Under the pieces are notes generated by a model. It searched no databases. It worked only from the letters and a program-made list of their open reading frames with translations, and was not told the DNA's origin. DNA of 64,000 nucleotides, from assembly GCA_002324875.1 (NCBI GenBank), contig NTJG01000001.1, forward strand, positions 1-64,000. Reading direction: 5' to 3'. Below are positions 8,517 to 16,203 of the stretch, piece after piece. The position numbers and the translations under genes are program-made. Numbering within the stretch: position 1 is the stretch's first letter; each line of letters opens with the position of its first letter. The stretch comes from Lysobacteraceae bacterium NML93-0793. Its GTDB lineage: Bacteria; Pseudomonadota; Gammaproteobacteria; Xanthomonadales; Xanthomonadaceae.

Positions 8517-8987
8517 TCAGCGCACGCCCGAATGCCCGAAGCCCCCGGCCCCGCGTGCGGTGTCCACGAAAGTATCCACCACATTCAGCGTCGCCCGCAC
8601 GATCGGCAGCAACACGAGCTGCGCGATGCGGTCCCCGGGCTCGATCGTGAACGCATCGTTGCCCCGATGCCAGATGCTGATCATCAGCGGCCCCTGGTAG
8701 TCGGCGTCGATCAGCCCGGTGCCGTTGGCCAGCACGATGCCGTGTTTGTGACCCAGGCCCGAACGCGGCAGCACCACGGCGCACAGGCCGGGATCGCCGA
8801 TGTGGATCGACAGGCCCGACGGCACCAGCGCGGTGTCGCCCGGCAGCAGGGTCAGCGCTTCGTCCAGCGCCGCGCGCAGGTCGAGTCCGGCGCTGGCCTC
8901 GGTGGCATAGGCGGGCAGGGGCCACTGCTGGCCGAAACGGGCATCGAGCACGCGGACATCGAGGATGTGTGCAGCGGCGGGGCTCAT
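8517..8987 (-). CDS. dut: dUTP diphosphatase
   Basis: 156 residues, the usual length for a trimeric dUTPase. It hydrolyses dUTP to dUMP and pyrophosphate, keeping uracil out of DNA and feeding thymidylate synthesis. All five motifs are visible: [18 protein letters not shown] (catalytic-site Ser/Arg), GLIDADYQG (catalytic Asp), GDRIAQLVL and the C-terminal GAGGFGHSG that closes over the active site. It starts 8 bases after the coaB stop and ends 13 bases before algC, so it is in the middle of a tightly spaced minus-strand operon. This order also exists in Pseudomonas, which supports orthology. Confidence 0.96.
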   Translation of the reverse strand: MSPAAAHILDVRVLDARFGQQWPLPAYATEASAGLDLRAALDEALTLLPGDTALVPSGLSIHIGDPGLCAVVLPRSGLGHKHGIVLANGTGLIDADYQGPLMISIWHRGNDAFTIEPGDRIAQLVLLPIVRATLNVVDTFVDTARGAGGFGHSGVR

Positions 8988-8995
8988 GGCATCTC

Positions 8996-9652
8996 CTAGA
9001 CAAGGCGGCCGGCGATCAACGCGACCAGCGCGGTGGCGACCGCGGATTTGGACGCCGGACCGAGCTGGCGGCTGCCCGCGGCGTCGTGCACCACCAGCGT
9101 GTTTTCGTCGCCCTCGAAGCCGCTCCCGGCGAGGCCGACGCGGTTGGCGGCGATGAGGTCGGCGCCCTTGGCGGCGAGCTTGAGACGGGCATTGGCGTCG
9201 ACGTCGTCGGTCTCGGCGGCGAAACCGACGACGAGGCGCGGCCGGGCGGCATGCGCGGCGACCTCGGCCAGGATGTCGCGCGTGCGCACCAGCTGCAGGG
9301 ACAGGCCGTCCTCGCCCGGCCGCTTCTTGATCTTCGACGTGGCCACGCCGGCCGGAGTGAAATCGGCGACCGCCGCGGCGCCCACGTAGACATCGGCAGG
9401 CAGCGCGCCGAGCACGGCGGCATGCATCTGCGCGGCCGAGCGCGCGTCGATGCGCTGGACGCCGTCCGGCGTGGACAGGTGCACCGGTCCGGCCACGAGT
9501 ACGACCTCCGCGCCGGCGGCGACCGCGGCCGCCGCGACCGCGAACCCCATCTTGCCGCTGCTGCGATTGCCCAGAAACCGCACCGGATCGAGATCCTCGT
9601 ACGTCGGGCCGGCCGTCACCAGCACCCGGCGTCCGGCGAGCGACGCGCTCAT
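8996..9652 (-). CDS. coaB: Phosphopantothenate-cysteine ligase (CoaB), separate frame
   Basis: 218 residues. It couples 4'-phosphopantothenate and cysteine with CTP in CoA synthesis. Recognisable elements are the [16 protein letters not shown] start of the PPCS domain, [10 protein letters not shown], the GAAAVADF motif with the SKIKK lysines, VVGFAAET and LIAANRV. This corresponds to roughly residues 190-406 of a normal fused CoaBC. Here it starts with its own ATG at 9652, and that ATG overlaps the coaC stop as ATGA. Translation is therefore probably coupled, unless the split is a frameshift. The ATG is right at the domain boundary and would give a complete PPCS domain. The dut gene follows after 8 bases. 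Confidence 0.88.
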   Translation of the reverse strand: MSASLAGRRVLVTAGPTYEDLDPVRFLGNRSSGKMGFAVAAAAVAAGAEVVLVAGPVHLSTPDGVQRIDARSAAQMHAAVLGALPADVYVGAAAVADFTPAGVATSKIKKRPGEDGLSLQLVRTRDILAEVAAHAARPRLVVGFAAETDDVDANARLKLAAKGADLIAANRVGLAGSGFEGDENTLVVHDAAGSRQLGPASKSAVATALVALIAGRLV

Positions 9653-10200
9653 GCCGGCAGGGCGGCCACGATGGCCGCCGGTTCGGCGAGCCGGCCCGGC
9701 CCGGATTCGCCTTCCGCGAGCGGCCCGTCCTCGGGGCCGATCACCTGCGCACCGCGCTCGCGCAGCAGCGCCATGTTCGCCTGCGTCGCCGGATGGAGCC
9801 ACATGCAGTGGTTCATCGCCGGGCAGACCGTCAGCGGGGCGGTGGTCGCCAGACACAGCGTGGTGACCAGATTGTCGGCGAAGCCGTGTGCGAGTTTCGC
9901 CAGCGTGTTCGCCGTCGCCGGCGCAACGACGATGCGGGTCGCCCAGCGCGCGAGTTCGATATGGCCCATCGCCGCCTCCGCGCCTGCGTCCCAGAGCGTG
10001 GTCCGCACGGGATGGTGGGACACGGCCTGGAAGGTCGTCGCGGAGACAAACTGCTGCGCGCTCTCGGTCATCGCCACCCGCACATCCGCGCCGGCATCGC
10101 GCAGGCGGCGGACCAGGTCGGCCGCCTTGTAGGCGGCGATGCCGCCGCAGACACAGACCAGCAGGCGCTGTCCGTGCAAGGGACTCGGGTCGGCGGCCAT
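9649..10200 (-). CDS. coaC: Phosphopantothenoylcysteine decarboxylase (CoaC), separate frame
   Basis: 183 residues from ATG 10200, which has AGGAC about ten bases upstream; the frame extends to a TTG at 10221. CoaC is an FMN enzyme that decarboxylates 4'-phosphopantothenoylcysteine to phosphopantetheine. Visible motifs are [10 protein letters not shown], the [11 protein letters not shown] segment with the catalytic-region His, [14 protein letters not shown] (flavin site) and PAMNHCMW (the PXMNXXMW substrate clamp). The flap that in E. coli reads QACGDIGPGRM, with the Cys that protonates the enethiolate, reads [11 protein letters not shown] here, so the Cys position is Glu. The frame ends in TGA overlapping the coaB ATG. 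It is divergent from radC across about 170 bases. Identity is secure; the missing Cys is the odd point. Confidence 0.9.
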   Translation of the reverse strand: MAADPSPLHGQRLLVCVCGGIAAYKAADLVRRLRDAGADVRVAMTESAQQFVSATTFQAVSHHPVRTTLWDAGAEAAMGHIELARWATRIVVAPATANTLAKLAHGFADNLVTTLCLATTAPLTVCPAMNHCMWLHPATQANMALLRERGAQVIGPEDGPLAEGESGPGRLAEPAAIVAALPA

Positions 10201-10372
10201 CTTCGGCGAAGTCCTACGCAAAAACCGGCCGACAGCTTACCCGAACCCGCACCACCGCCCGGCTTCCGACGATGGTCCGGGCGGTGTGCAATGCACGTCC
10301 GGCCGGCCCCGGGCGCGCTGCGCCCTTCCCCTGTCGCGGCGCTCCCGGCGCCGGCCGACCACACGAGGCGCC

Positions 10373-11047
10373 ATGCACATCCGCGACTGGCCCAGCGACG
10401 AACGCCCTCGGGAAAAACTGCTGCACCGCGGCGCCGCCGCGCTGTCGGACGCCGAGTTGCTCGCGATCTTCCTCGGCTCCGGCCTGCGCGGCCAGGATGC
10501 GGTCGCCACCGCGCGTCAGCTCTTGGCCGACCACGGCCCGCTACGGTCTCTGCTGGAACGCGAACCGCGCCGGCTGGCCGAGCTGCCGGGCCTCGGCCCT
10601 GCACGGGCCTGCCGCCTTGCGGCGGCACTGGAACTCGGCAATCGCGTGCTCGCCGCGGACCTCGCGCGCGGCGAGGCGATGACCGATCCGGCCGCCGCGG
10701 GCCGGTACTTCTCGCAGCGCCTGCGCGGCTTCGCGCACGAGGTGTTCGCGGTGCTGTTCCTTGACACGCGCCACCGCGCCCTCGCGTTCGAGGAACTGTT
10801 CCGCGGCACCATCGACGGCGCCGAGGTGCATCCACGCGAGATCGTCCGCCGCGCGCTGGCGCACAATGCCGCGGCCGTTATCGTGGGCCACAACCACCCC
10901 AGCGGCAGTCGCGAGCCGAGCAGCGCCGACCGCGCGGTGACCGCGCAGATCAAGCAGGCGCTGGCGCTGGTCGATGTGCGGCTGCTGGATCACTTCGTCG
11001 TCGGCGACGGCGCGGCGGTCTCGATGGCGGCGCGTGGCTGGGTCTGA
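10373..11047 (+). CDS. radC: RadC family JAMM-domain protein
   Basis: 224 residues, the typical RadC length. The N-terminal part carries a helix-hairpin-helix-like segment ([19 protein letters not shown]). The C-terminal JAB1/MPN fold has a zinc site in VGHNHPSG followed by the acidic residue in SSADRAVT. RadC was once thought to be a repair protein; its enzymatic activity is not established, so no reaction is assigned. ATG 10373 begins with the family's usual [15 protein letters not shown] motif. The gene is divergent from coaC, the same neighbourhood seen in Pseudomonas. Confidence 0.95.
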   Translation: MHIRDWPSDERPREKLLHRGAAALSDAELLAIFLGSGLRGQDAVATARQLLADHGPLRSLLEREPRRLAELPGLGPARACRLAAALELGNRVLAADLARGEAMTDPAAAGRYFSQRLRGFAHEVFAVLFLDTRHRALAFEELFRGTIDGAEVHPREIVRRALAHNAAAVIVGHNHPSGSREPSSADRAVTAQIKQALALVDVRLLDHFVVGDGAAVSMAARGWV

Positions 11048-11414
11048 GAAATCCAGGTCCGCCCGCGGCGGGGTCTCACGCGTCACGGATCGTCGCGGTT
11101 GCCGGCGCCGCGTGCGCATGATTCTCGGCTCGGTAGAACGCGCGAGACGACTGGCATCATGACGAGGTCGCCCCTGCAGGAAGACCGCGTGTAGCGCCGC
11201 CCCCCCCCCTCGGCGACGCCACGCGTTCCTACACAGCGGATATCCGCGAAGGCGCTGCGTCGACGTGACTGCAGGAGCGCTCGCGCGCGATTCGCGCAAG
11301 GCTGAGCACGACATCCGGCATCGCGCACGTGATCGCGCCCGTACATGGCACCGGGGCTCTGCACGGCCGACCGCAGACATCGCACGCGCATCCGCGTGCA
11401 GGCACACTGGCGGC
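11048..11414. other. 367-bp intergenic stretch with REP-like sequence
   Basis: No gene is supported. It contains a homopolymer of eight or more C around 11200. It also holds an inverted pair that resembles the repeats at 48130-48299: CGTTCCTACA near 11224, and TGCAGGAGCGCTCGCGCGCG starting at 11270. These look like degraded REP-type units. Confidence 0.5.
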
Positions 11415-11807
11415 ATGCCATCGGTCCCCGACGCCTCCGCCTGTCCCTGCGGCCGCCCGCAGTCGTATGCCGCCTGCTGCGGCCCATTGCATGCCGGCAC
11501 GCCGGCGCCGGACGCCGAGTCGCTGATGCGTTCGCGTTATTGCGCCTACGTGCGCCGCGATGCGGACTATCTGCGCACGAGCTGGCACAGCCGTACACGA
11601 CCGCCCGTCATCGAGTTCGATGGGCCACAGCCGGTCTGGCTCGGTCTCGAGGTGAAATCCGCGCGCACGCTCGATGCGGATCATGCCGAGGTCGCCTTCG
11701 TCGCGCGCTACCGCATCGGCGGCGGCAGCGTCGTACGCATGCGCGAGCACAGCCGCTTCGCCCGCGAGGACGGGCACTGGCGCTACGTCGACGGCGACGT
11801 GGACTGA
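11415..11807 (+). CDS. YchJ-like protein with SEC-C type zinc motif
   Basis: 130 residues. The N-terminus has the Cys pattern [13 protein letters not shown] of SEC-C/YchJ proteins, expected to bind zinc. This is followed by the family block [22 protein letters not shown], then an NTF2-like region in which [10 protein letters not shown] and VAFVARYR are recognisable. The C-terminal part of YchJ (a second SEC-C) is absent, as is usual for the UPF0225 short form. Function is unknown beyond predicted metal binding. ATG 11415 is the first Met in front of the Cys motif. It stands alone between intergenic stretches. Confidence 0.85.
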   Translation: MPSVPDASACPCGRPQSYAACCGPLHAGTPAPDAESLMRSRYCAYVRRDADYLRTSWHSRTRPPVIEFDGPQPVWLGLEVKSARTLDADHAEVAFVARYRIGGGSVVRMREHSRFAREDGHWRYVDGDVD

Positions 11808-12104
11808 GCCGAACCCGTCGACGGCCGCGTGGTGCTGCAGTTCCTCTGTGGAGCGCGGCGTCCGTGCTTCCTGCGCGGCCGTTCCCGTCGTCACCTCGAT
11901 CGTGACGCTCCCACGCCGAACGGGCCGCGCCGGCGCAGCTTGCGCCGCACCTGATGCCGGTATGCGCTGCATGCGCACCGCCGCCGCGCGCGGATGCATC
12001 GCCGTGCGCACGTCTGACCGCGTCATGAAAGCGGCAGGCCCGCGATGCCCGCGATGCACGCGACCTCAGGCACAGTGAGCGGCCGATCTCCAGGAAGCCC
12101 CCGC

Positions 12105-13331
12105 ATGACGCACCGCGCCCACTGTCTCGCCCTGTCCGCGCTGATGACGTTCGCCGGGGTCGCCGCGGCGCAGACCGCGCCGCCGCCGGCCGATCCGGCG
12201 GCGTTCGCGCGCTGCCTTGACGGCATCCGCGGCGATGCAGCGAAGCAGGGCATTCCGGCCGATGCGTTCGCCCGGCTCACCGGTGACCTGCAGCCGGACA
12301 TGAGCGTGCTGCCGCTGCTCGATTCGCAACCCGAGTTCACGACGCCGCTGTGGGATTACCTCGCCGGCCTGGTCGACGAGCAGCGTGTGACCGACGGGCG
12401 CGCGATGCTCGCCGAACACCGCGACCTGCTCGCGCGGGTGTCCGCGCGCTACGGCGTCGACGCCGAAACCGTAGTCGCGGTCTGGGGCGTGGAGAGCGAC
12501 TACGGCCGCATCTCCGGCAAGCGCCCGTTGCGCGTGTCGCTGGCGACGCTGGCCTGCAACGGGCGACGCCAGCCGTTCTTCCGCAGCGAGTTCGTCGCGC
12601 TGCTGAAGCTGCTGCACGCCGGCGACCTGCGCGATCCGCACACCACCGGCTCGTGGGCCGGCGCGTTCGGGCACACGCAGTTCATGCCGAGCACCTATGC
12701 GCGCATCGCGGTGGATTTCGACGGCGACGGCCGCCGTGATCTGGTCGGCAGCATTCCCGACGCCCTGGCCTCGACCGCGAACTACCTCAAGCGCGGCGGC
12801 TGGCAGACCGGCCGGCCCTGGGGCTACGAGGTGACCCTGCCGGCCGGCTTCGACGCCGCCCAGGCCGGGCGCACGAATCGCCGCACCGTGGCCGACTGGA
12901 CCGCGCGCGGCGTCGCCCGTGTCGACGGTGGCGCGCTGCCGGCGGGCGACACGCGCGCGGCGCTGATCGTGCCGACCGGCGTGCGCGGTCCCGCCTTCAT
13001 CGTGTTCCGCAACTACGACGCCATCTACTCCTACAACGCGGCCGAGAGCTATGCGCTGGCGATCGCCACACTGGCCGACCGCCTGCGCGGCGGCAGCGGC
13101 TTGAAGACGCCGTGGCCGACCGACGATCCCGGCCTGTCGCGCGCGCAGCGTCGCGAACTGCAGACCCTGCTGCTCGCCCGCGGCCACGCCATCGGCGAGG
13201 TCGACGGCATGATCGGCACCGCGACCCGACGTGCGATCCAGGCCGAGCAGCGCCGCCTGGGTCTGTCACCCGACGACGGCCGGGCCGGGCAGCGCATCCT
13301 CGCCGCCCTGCGGGGCGGCGCCTCGAACTGA
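12105..13331 (+). CDS. Lytic murein transglycosylase (MltB type) with C-terminal peptidoglycan-binding domain
   Basis: 408 residues. A Sec signal (about 1-22, ending AAAQ) exports it. The SLT_2 domain cleaves the glycan strand with formation of 1,6-anhydroMurNAc; the catalytic Glu lies in VWGVESDYGRISG (about residue 130), with AFGHTQFMPSTYARIAVDFDGDGRRD and STANYLKRGGWQTGRPWGYEV following as in MltB. Residues from about 340 form a PG_binding_1 domain (LQTLLLARGHAIGEVDGMIG, then TATRRAIQAEQ). There is no lipobox, so it is probably soluble in the periplasm, unlike E. coli MltB. ATG 12105 follows CAGGAAG. It appears monocistronic and probably acts in wall turnover. Confidence 0.93.
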   Translation: MTHRAHCLALSALMTFAGVAAAQTAPPPADPAAFARCLDGIRGDAAKQGIPADAFARLTGDLQPDMSVLPLLDSQPEFTTPLWDYLAGLVDEQRVTDGRAMLAEHRDLLARVSARYGVDAETVVAVWGVESDYGRISGKRPLRVSLATLACNGRRQPFFRSEFVALLKLLHAGDLRDPHTTGSWAGAFGHTQFMPSTYARIAVDFDGDGRRDLVGSIPDALASTANYLKRGGWQTGRPWGYEVTLPAGFDAAQAGRTNRRTVADWTARGVARVDGGALPAGDTRAALIVPTGVRGPAFIVFRNYDAIYSYNAAESYALAIATLADRLRGGSGLKTPWPTDDPGLSRAQRRELQTLLLARGHAIGEVDGMIGTATRRAIQAEQRRLGLSPDDGRAGQRILAALRGGASN

Positions 13332-13635
13332 CGCTGCCGCGCCCGGTTGGCGATCAGGGGTCATCCGGACGTCGGCGTGCTGCGTCCGGCCCACGTGTAT
13401 CGGCGCCGGGACCTTGATGATCCGGGCGCGCGCAGGCCAGGCCGGTGCGGGCGATGCCCGCCGCGACCGGCACCATGTGGCGTCCCGCACGCGCCGGCAG
13501 CGTCGGGAGTACGCATCTTCAGCGGGTGCCGCGGGACACGCAGCGCGATCGCGATCGCGATCGCATGCAACCGTCAGCGGGCTCCGGACGTGCGGCTCGG
13601 TGACACAACGGGGCCGGACGCCGCGCCGCCAGGAT
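13332..13635. other. 304-bp intergenic stretch between convergent genes
   Basis: No gene is supported. The only patterned element is a short run of the hexamer GCGATC, three in tandem starting at 13545. No T-tract terminator was seen for either converging gene. Confidence 0.5.
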
Positions 13636-14163
13636 TCAGGGCGTCGCCACCCGTGTGTAGGTACCGGCGAGATCGGCGCCCAGCGCGCACTGCGCGTAGT
13701 CGGTGGTGACGGTGGCGACATCACCATTGAGCACGATCGAGACCGTCGCCGGTTCGCGCGCCAGATCCGTTTCGGTCAGTGACATCAGCGTGCCCTCGAA
13801 CGGCACGACGTCGGCGGTGATGCGTCCCTCTGCCAGCGGTCCACGCGCTTCGAGTTCGCAGTCGGCGGCTGTCGATGCCCCGTCGGGCACGGCGCCGCCA
13901 CGCAGGGCGACATGCCACTGGCCGTCGCCTGCATCGGACAGCGTCAACGTTCCCGGCGCTGGTGACGTCGCCTCGTAACGGCCCGCGGGCGAGACGACGG
14001 GCGCCGCTGCCGGAGGCGTCGCGGCAGGCGCCGTCGCGGGCGCGGGATCCATTGCGACGGGTGCGCTGACAGGATCGGGCGCTTCGGCCTGGCAGGCCGT
14101 CACGGTGAGGACCAGACAGACGCTGGCGAGCCGCAGGCAGCGGTGCATCAGGTGTGGGCGCAT
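13636..14163 (-). CDS. Lipoprotein of unknown function, adjacent to muralytic LysM protein
   Basis: 175 residues. The ATG at 14163 is preceded at good spacing by GAGGAG; an ATG two codons earlier is too close to it. The signal ends in LTVTAC, a lipobox with Cys at about 24, so it should be a periplasm-facing lipoprotein. A long Ala/Pro/Val linker (about 27-60) leads to a compact domain of about 110 residues starting GRYEATSPAPGTLTL. It contains two Cys (DCELEA and DYAQCAL) that could form a disulfide. No family was recognised. It lies 51 bases downstream of the LysM/muralytic gene on the same strand. A role as periplasmic inhibitor of that enzyme is inferred from context only. Confidence 0.75.
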   Translation of the reverse strand: MRPHLMHRCLRLASVCLVLTVTACQAEAPDPVSAPVAMDPAPATAPAATPPAAAPVVSPAGRYEATSPAPGTLTLSDAGDGQWHVALRGGAVPDGASTAADCELEARGPLAEGRITADVVPFEGTLMSLTETDLAREPATVSIVLNGDVATVTTDYAQCALGADLAGTYTRVATP

Positions 14164-14214
14164 CGGCATCTCCTCGAAACGCCCGAGCTTAGCCCCGGCC
14201 CTGTGGCCGTGGCA

Positions 14215-15312
14215 TCAGCGTGCGGCATCCAGCATGGCCAGTGCATCGGCGCGCTCGGCGACGAAGCGGTTGGCGACACTGGCCTGGGTCGACGCCGGGG
14301 AACTGCTGAAGTACACCAGGTTGCCGTCGGCGCCGCGGCGCCCGCGCTCGGTGTAGATCGCATCGATCAGGGCCCGGTCGTAGGCGATGCCGTCTTCGGG
14401 CGTCACGCCCTGTGCGGCGACGTTGCGCACCGCATTGGTGATCGCGTTCGTCGTGGGCCCGTGCTGCACGGCCGTCGACCAGACCGCATCCTGCACGGCG
14501 CTGGAGCGCGTGCCCACGTCGAGACCGGTATTGGTCTCCACGCGTGCCGCCTGGACGTCGTAGTGGGTGCGCTGGATGAAGGCATGCTGGGCGTCGGCGA
14601 AGGCCTGCGGTTCGCGCGCGGCGATCTCGCGCCAGGTGGCGCTGAAGCGCTGGGTGCCCGGCGCCGCGCCGCCGAACTCGGCGGCCCATGCCGCGCCCTC
14701 GTTGGCGAGGAACTCCTGCGGCCGGCCGCGGTTCGTCGCCATCTGGTAGCTGCCGTAGGACACACCGCCCGGATCGCCCTGGCCGGTCGACACCGTGCCG
14801 GGACCGCGGCCGCCGGTTTCGTACTGTTCCGAGAGCTGGCCGAGACGGTGATCGGCATCGTTCTCGGCCGGCGGCGCGGTGTCGACGCCCGGGACCGTCG
14901 GTGCGGTCGACGGGGGCGTCGATGTCGCCGGCGGGGTCGGCGCCGCCGAGCCGGGCAGCGCGATCGTCTGGCCGATCTGGATCAGGTCCGGGTTGCGGAT
15001 CTGCGGATTGGCCGCCAGCAGCGCCTGCACCGTGGTGCCGTTGGCGACCGCGATGCCCGACAACGTGTCGCCGGAACGGACCGACACGGCGCCGGCGCTC
15101 GGGATCTGCAGGGTGTCGCCGGGATACACCACATCCGGATTGCGGATCTGCGGATTGGCCGACAACAGGCTGGCGACGTCGACGCCGTAGCGCTGGGCGA
15201 CGGCCGATACCGTGTCGCCGCAGTCGATGGTGTGCGTTCGGCCGGCGGGCGTTGCGTCGCGCCCGGTCGACGACAGGCTGTGCGCGGACGAGAGGGAATC
15301 GATCGCGGTCAT
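14215..15312 (-). CDS. Two-LysM protein with C-terminal muralytic-like domain, no signal peptide
   Basis: 365 residues. The N-terminus (TAIDSLSSAHSLSS) has no signal peptide. Two LysM peptidoglycan-binding repeats are at about 26-70 and 76-119; both contain the identical nonamer ANPQIRNPD. A Pro/Thr linker (120-150) follows. The C-terminal domain (about 155-365) begins QLSEQYETGGRGPGTVS and DPGGVSYGSYQMA. The YETGG Glu and the invariant GGVSYG.YQ stretch resemble chitosanase/lysozyme-fold enzymes found on phage and contact-delivered effectors. I infer glycan cleavage, not certain. Start choice: ATG 15312 or an in-frame ATG at 15357; the former gives the more natural N-terminus. A lipoprotein gene follows 51 bases downstream and another lies upstream. 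The arrangement suggests a secreted effector with immunity. Confidence 0.8.
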   Translation of the reverse strand: MTAIDSLSSAHSLSSTGRDATPAGRTHTIDCGDTVSAVAQRYGVDVASLLSANPQIRNPDVVYPGDTLQIPSAGAVSVRSGDTLSGIAVANGTTVQALLAANPQIRNPDLIQIGQTIALPGSAAPTPPATSTPPSTAPTVPGVDTAPPAENDADHRLGQLSEQYETGGRGPGTVSTGQGDPGGVSYGSYQMATNRGRPQEFLANEGAAWAAEFGGAAPGTQRFSATWREIAAREPQAFADAQHAFIQRTHYDVQAARVETNTGLDVGTRSSAVQDAVWSTAVQHGPTTNAITNAVRNVAAQGVTPEDGIAYDRALIDAIYTERGRRGADGNLVYFSSSPASTQASVANRFVAERADALAMLDAAR

Positions 15313-15656
15313 GACGGGCACCCCGAAGCTGAGAATGGACCCAGCCTCGCGCGTCATGCGTGTCGTTCCATCGGGAGCGACCCTAGATGTCCGGACTGAA
15401 TGGCCGATCCGGTCGCGCGAATGTCGCGAAGTGCGAACGGGGTCACGCAGGCTGGCGCGGCGGCGACGTCGCCGCAGGGCGATGCCCCGCGTGGCGCGCG
15501 GTGATCCGCTGCGCCGTGGGGGCGCGCGGGCGGCGTGTCGCCCAGATCGCGCAGCACGGGGAAGAGTCACGACCCACGCCGGGCCACGGACACTGCCCGG
15601 CGCATCGGCCGGTGCATCGAAATGCCCGACTGCGCCGCGCGCAGCCGGGCCGGGCC
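15313..15656. other. 344-bp intergenic stretch upstream of the LysM gene
   Basis: No gene is supported. It contains a perfect 16-bp palindrome, GCGGCGACGTCGCCGC, at 15460-15475. This could be a regulatory site or simple GC-rich structure; nothing else stands out. Confidence 0.45.
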
Positions 15657-16100
15657 TCAGCCGCAGCGGAAGCCGGTGATCGTGCCGCTCGCGTCGAGAT
15701 CGATGTTCAGGCGATCCTCGCGGAAATCCATCGTGGCGGCATCGTCGGGGCCGAGGGCGCGGTACGACTGCGCGCCCGCATCCTGCATCGCCTTGGCGTA
15801 GACCGCCTCGCTGCCGGCCTGGCCGATCAGGCCCTGCACCGCCTCGGTATCGCACGGCGTGACCGCGGCGCCGGGGGCGTCCGGTGTCATGGGCGCGTTG
15901 CCGGAATCGCCGATCTCGGTCTGCGCGGTTTCGGTTTCGATCGCGCTTCCGGCGCCGGTGTCGGCATCCGCCACGTCGCCTGCGGGCGGCTCTTCCTCGA
16001 AGGTGTCGTCATGGGCCGGCGCACAGGCCGCGAGGGCGAAGACCGGCACCAGAGCGGCGGCGAACAGGGCGCGGGACAGCGGGCGGGGGTGGCGGGGCAT
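15657..16100 (-). CDS. Lipoprotein with peptidase inhibitor I78-type domain
   Basis: 147 residues. The ATG at 16100 has CAGGAG upstream. The signal ends VFALAAC, a good lipobox with Cys near residue 26. An acidic linker (about 30-80) leads to a C-terminal domain with the hallmarks of the I78 inhibitor family: PCDTEAVQGLIGQAGSEAV, then SYRALGPDDAATMDFREDRL and a final ITGFRCG, so two Cys bracket the domain. Members are small inhibitors or related Cys-bracketed proteins that usually block serine peptidases; target unknown. It is divergent from the M28 peptidase gene at 16204. It could protect the periplasm against proteases, which is inference. Confidence 0.8.
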   Translation of the reverse strand: MPRHPRPLSRALFAAALVPVFALAACAPAHDDTFEEEPPAGDVADADTGAGSAIETETAQTEIGDSGNAPMTPDAPGAAVTPCDTEAVQGLIGQAGSEAVYAKAMQDAGAQSYRALGPDDAATMDFREDRLNIDLDASGTITGFRCG

Positions 16101-16203
16101 CGCATGCTCCTGGAGTGGGGAAACCGCGGCCACTGTAGCGGCTGCCGGAGGGGGCGACCAGTTGCGGCATGATGGTCCGCAGCCCTGTCGACCGGAGCAC
16201 CCG

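Noticed and set aside
5867..8650. A 927-residue plus-strand open frame opposite algC
   Set aside because: Composition is typical of an antisense frame in very GC-rich DNA and it lacks a start with a ribosome binding site.
11195..11215. Long C homopolymer considered as a phase-variation tract
   Set aside because: It is intergenic with no gene start or promoter identified in range, so no switching role can be supported.
13545..13562. Tandem GCGATC hexamers considered as a CRISPR-like or HIP1 repeat
   Set aside because: Only three perfect units with no spacers; likely a short simple repeat.
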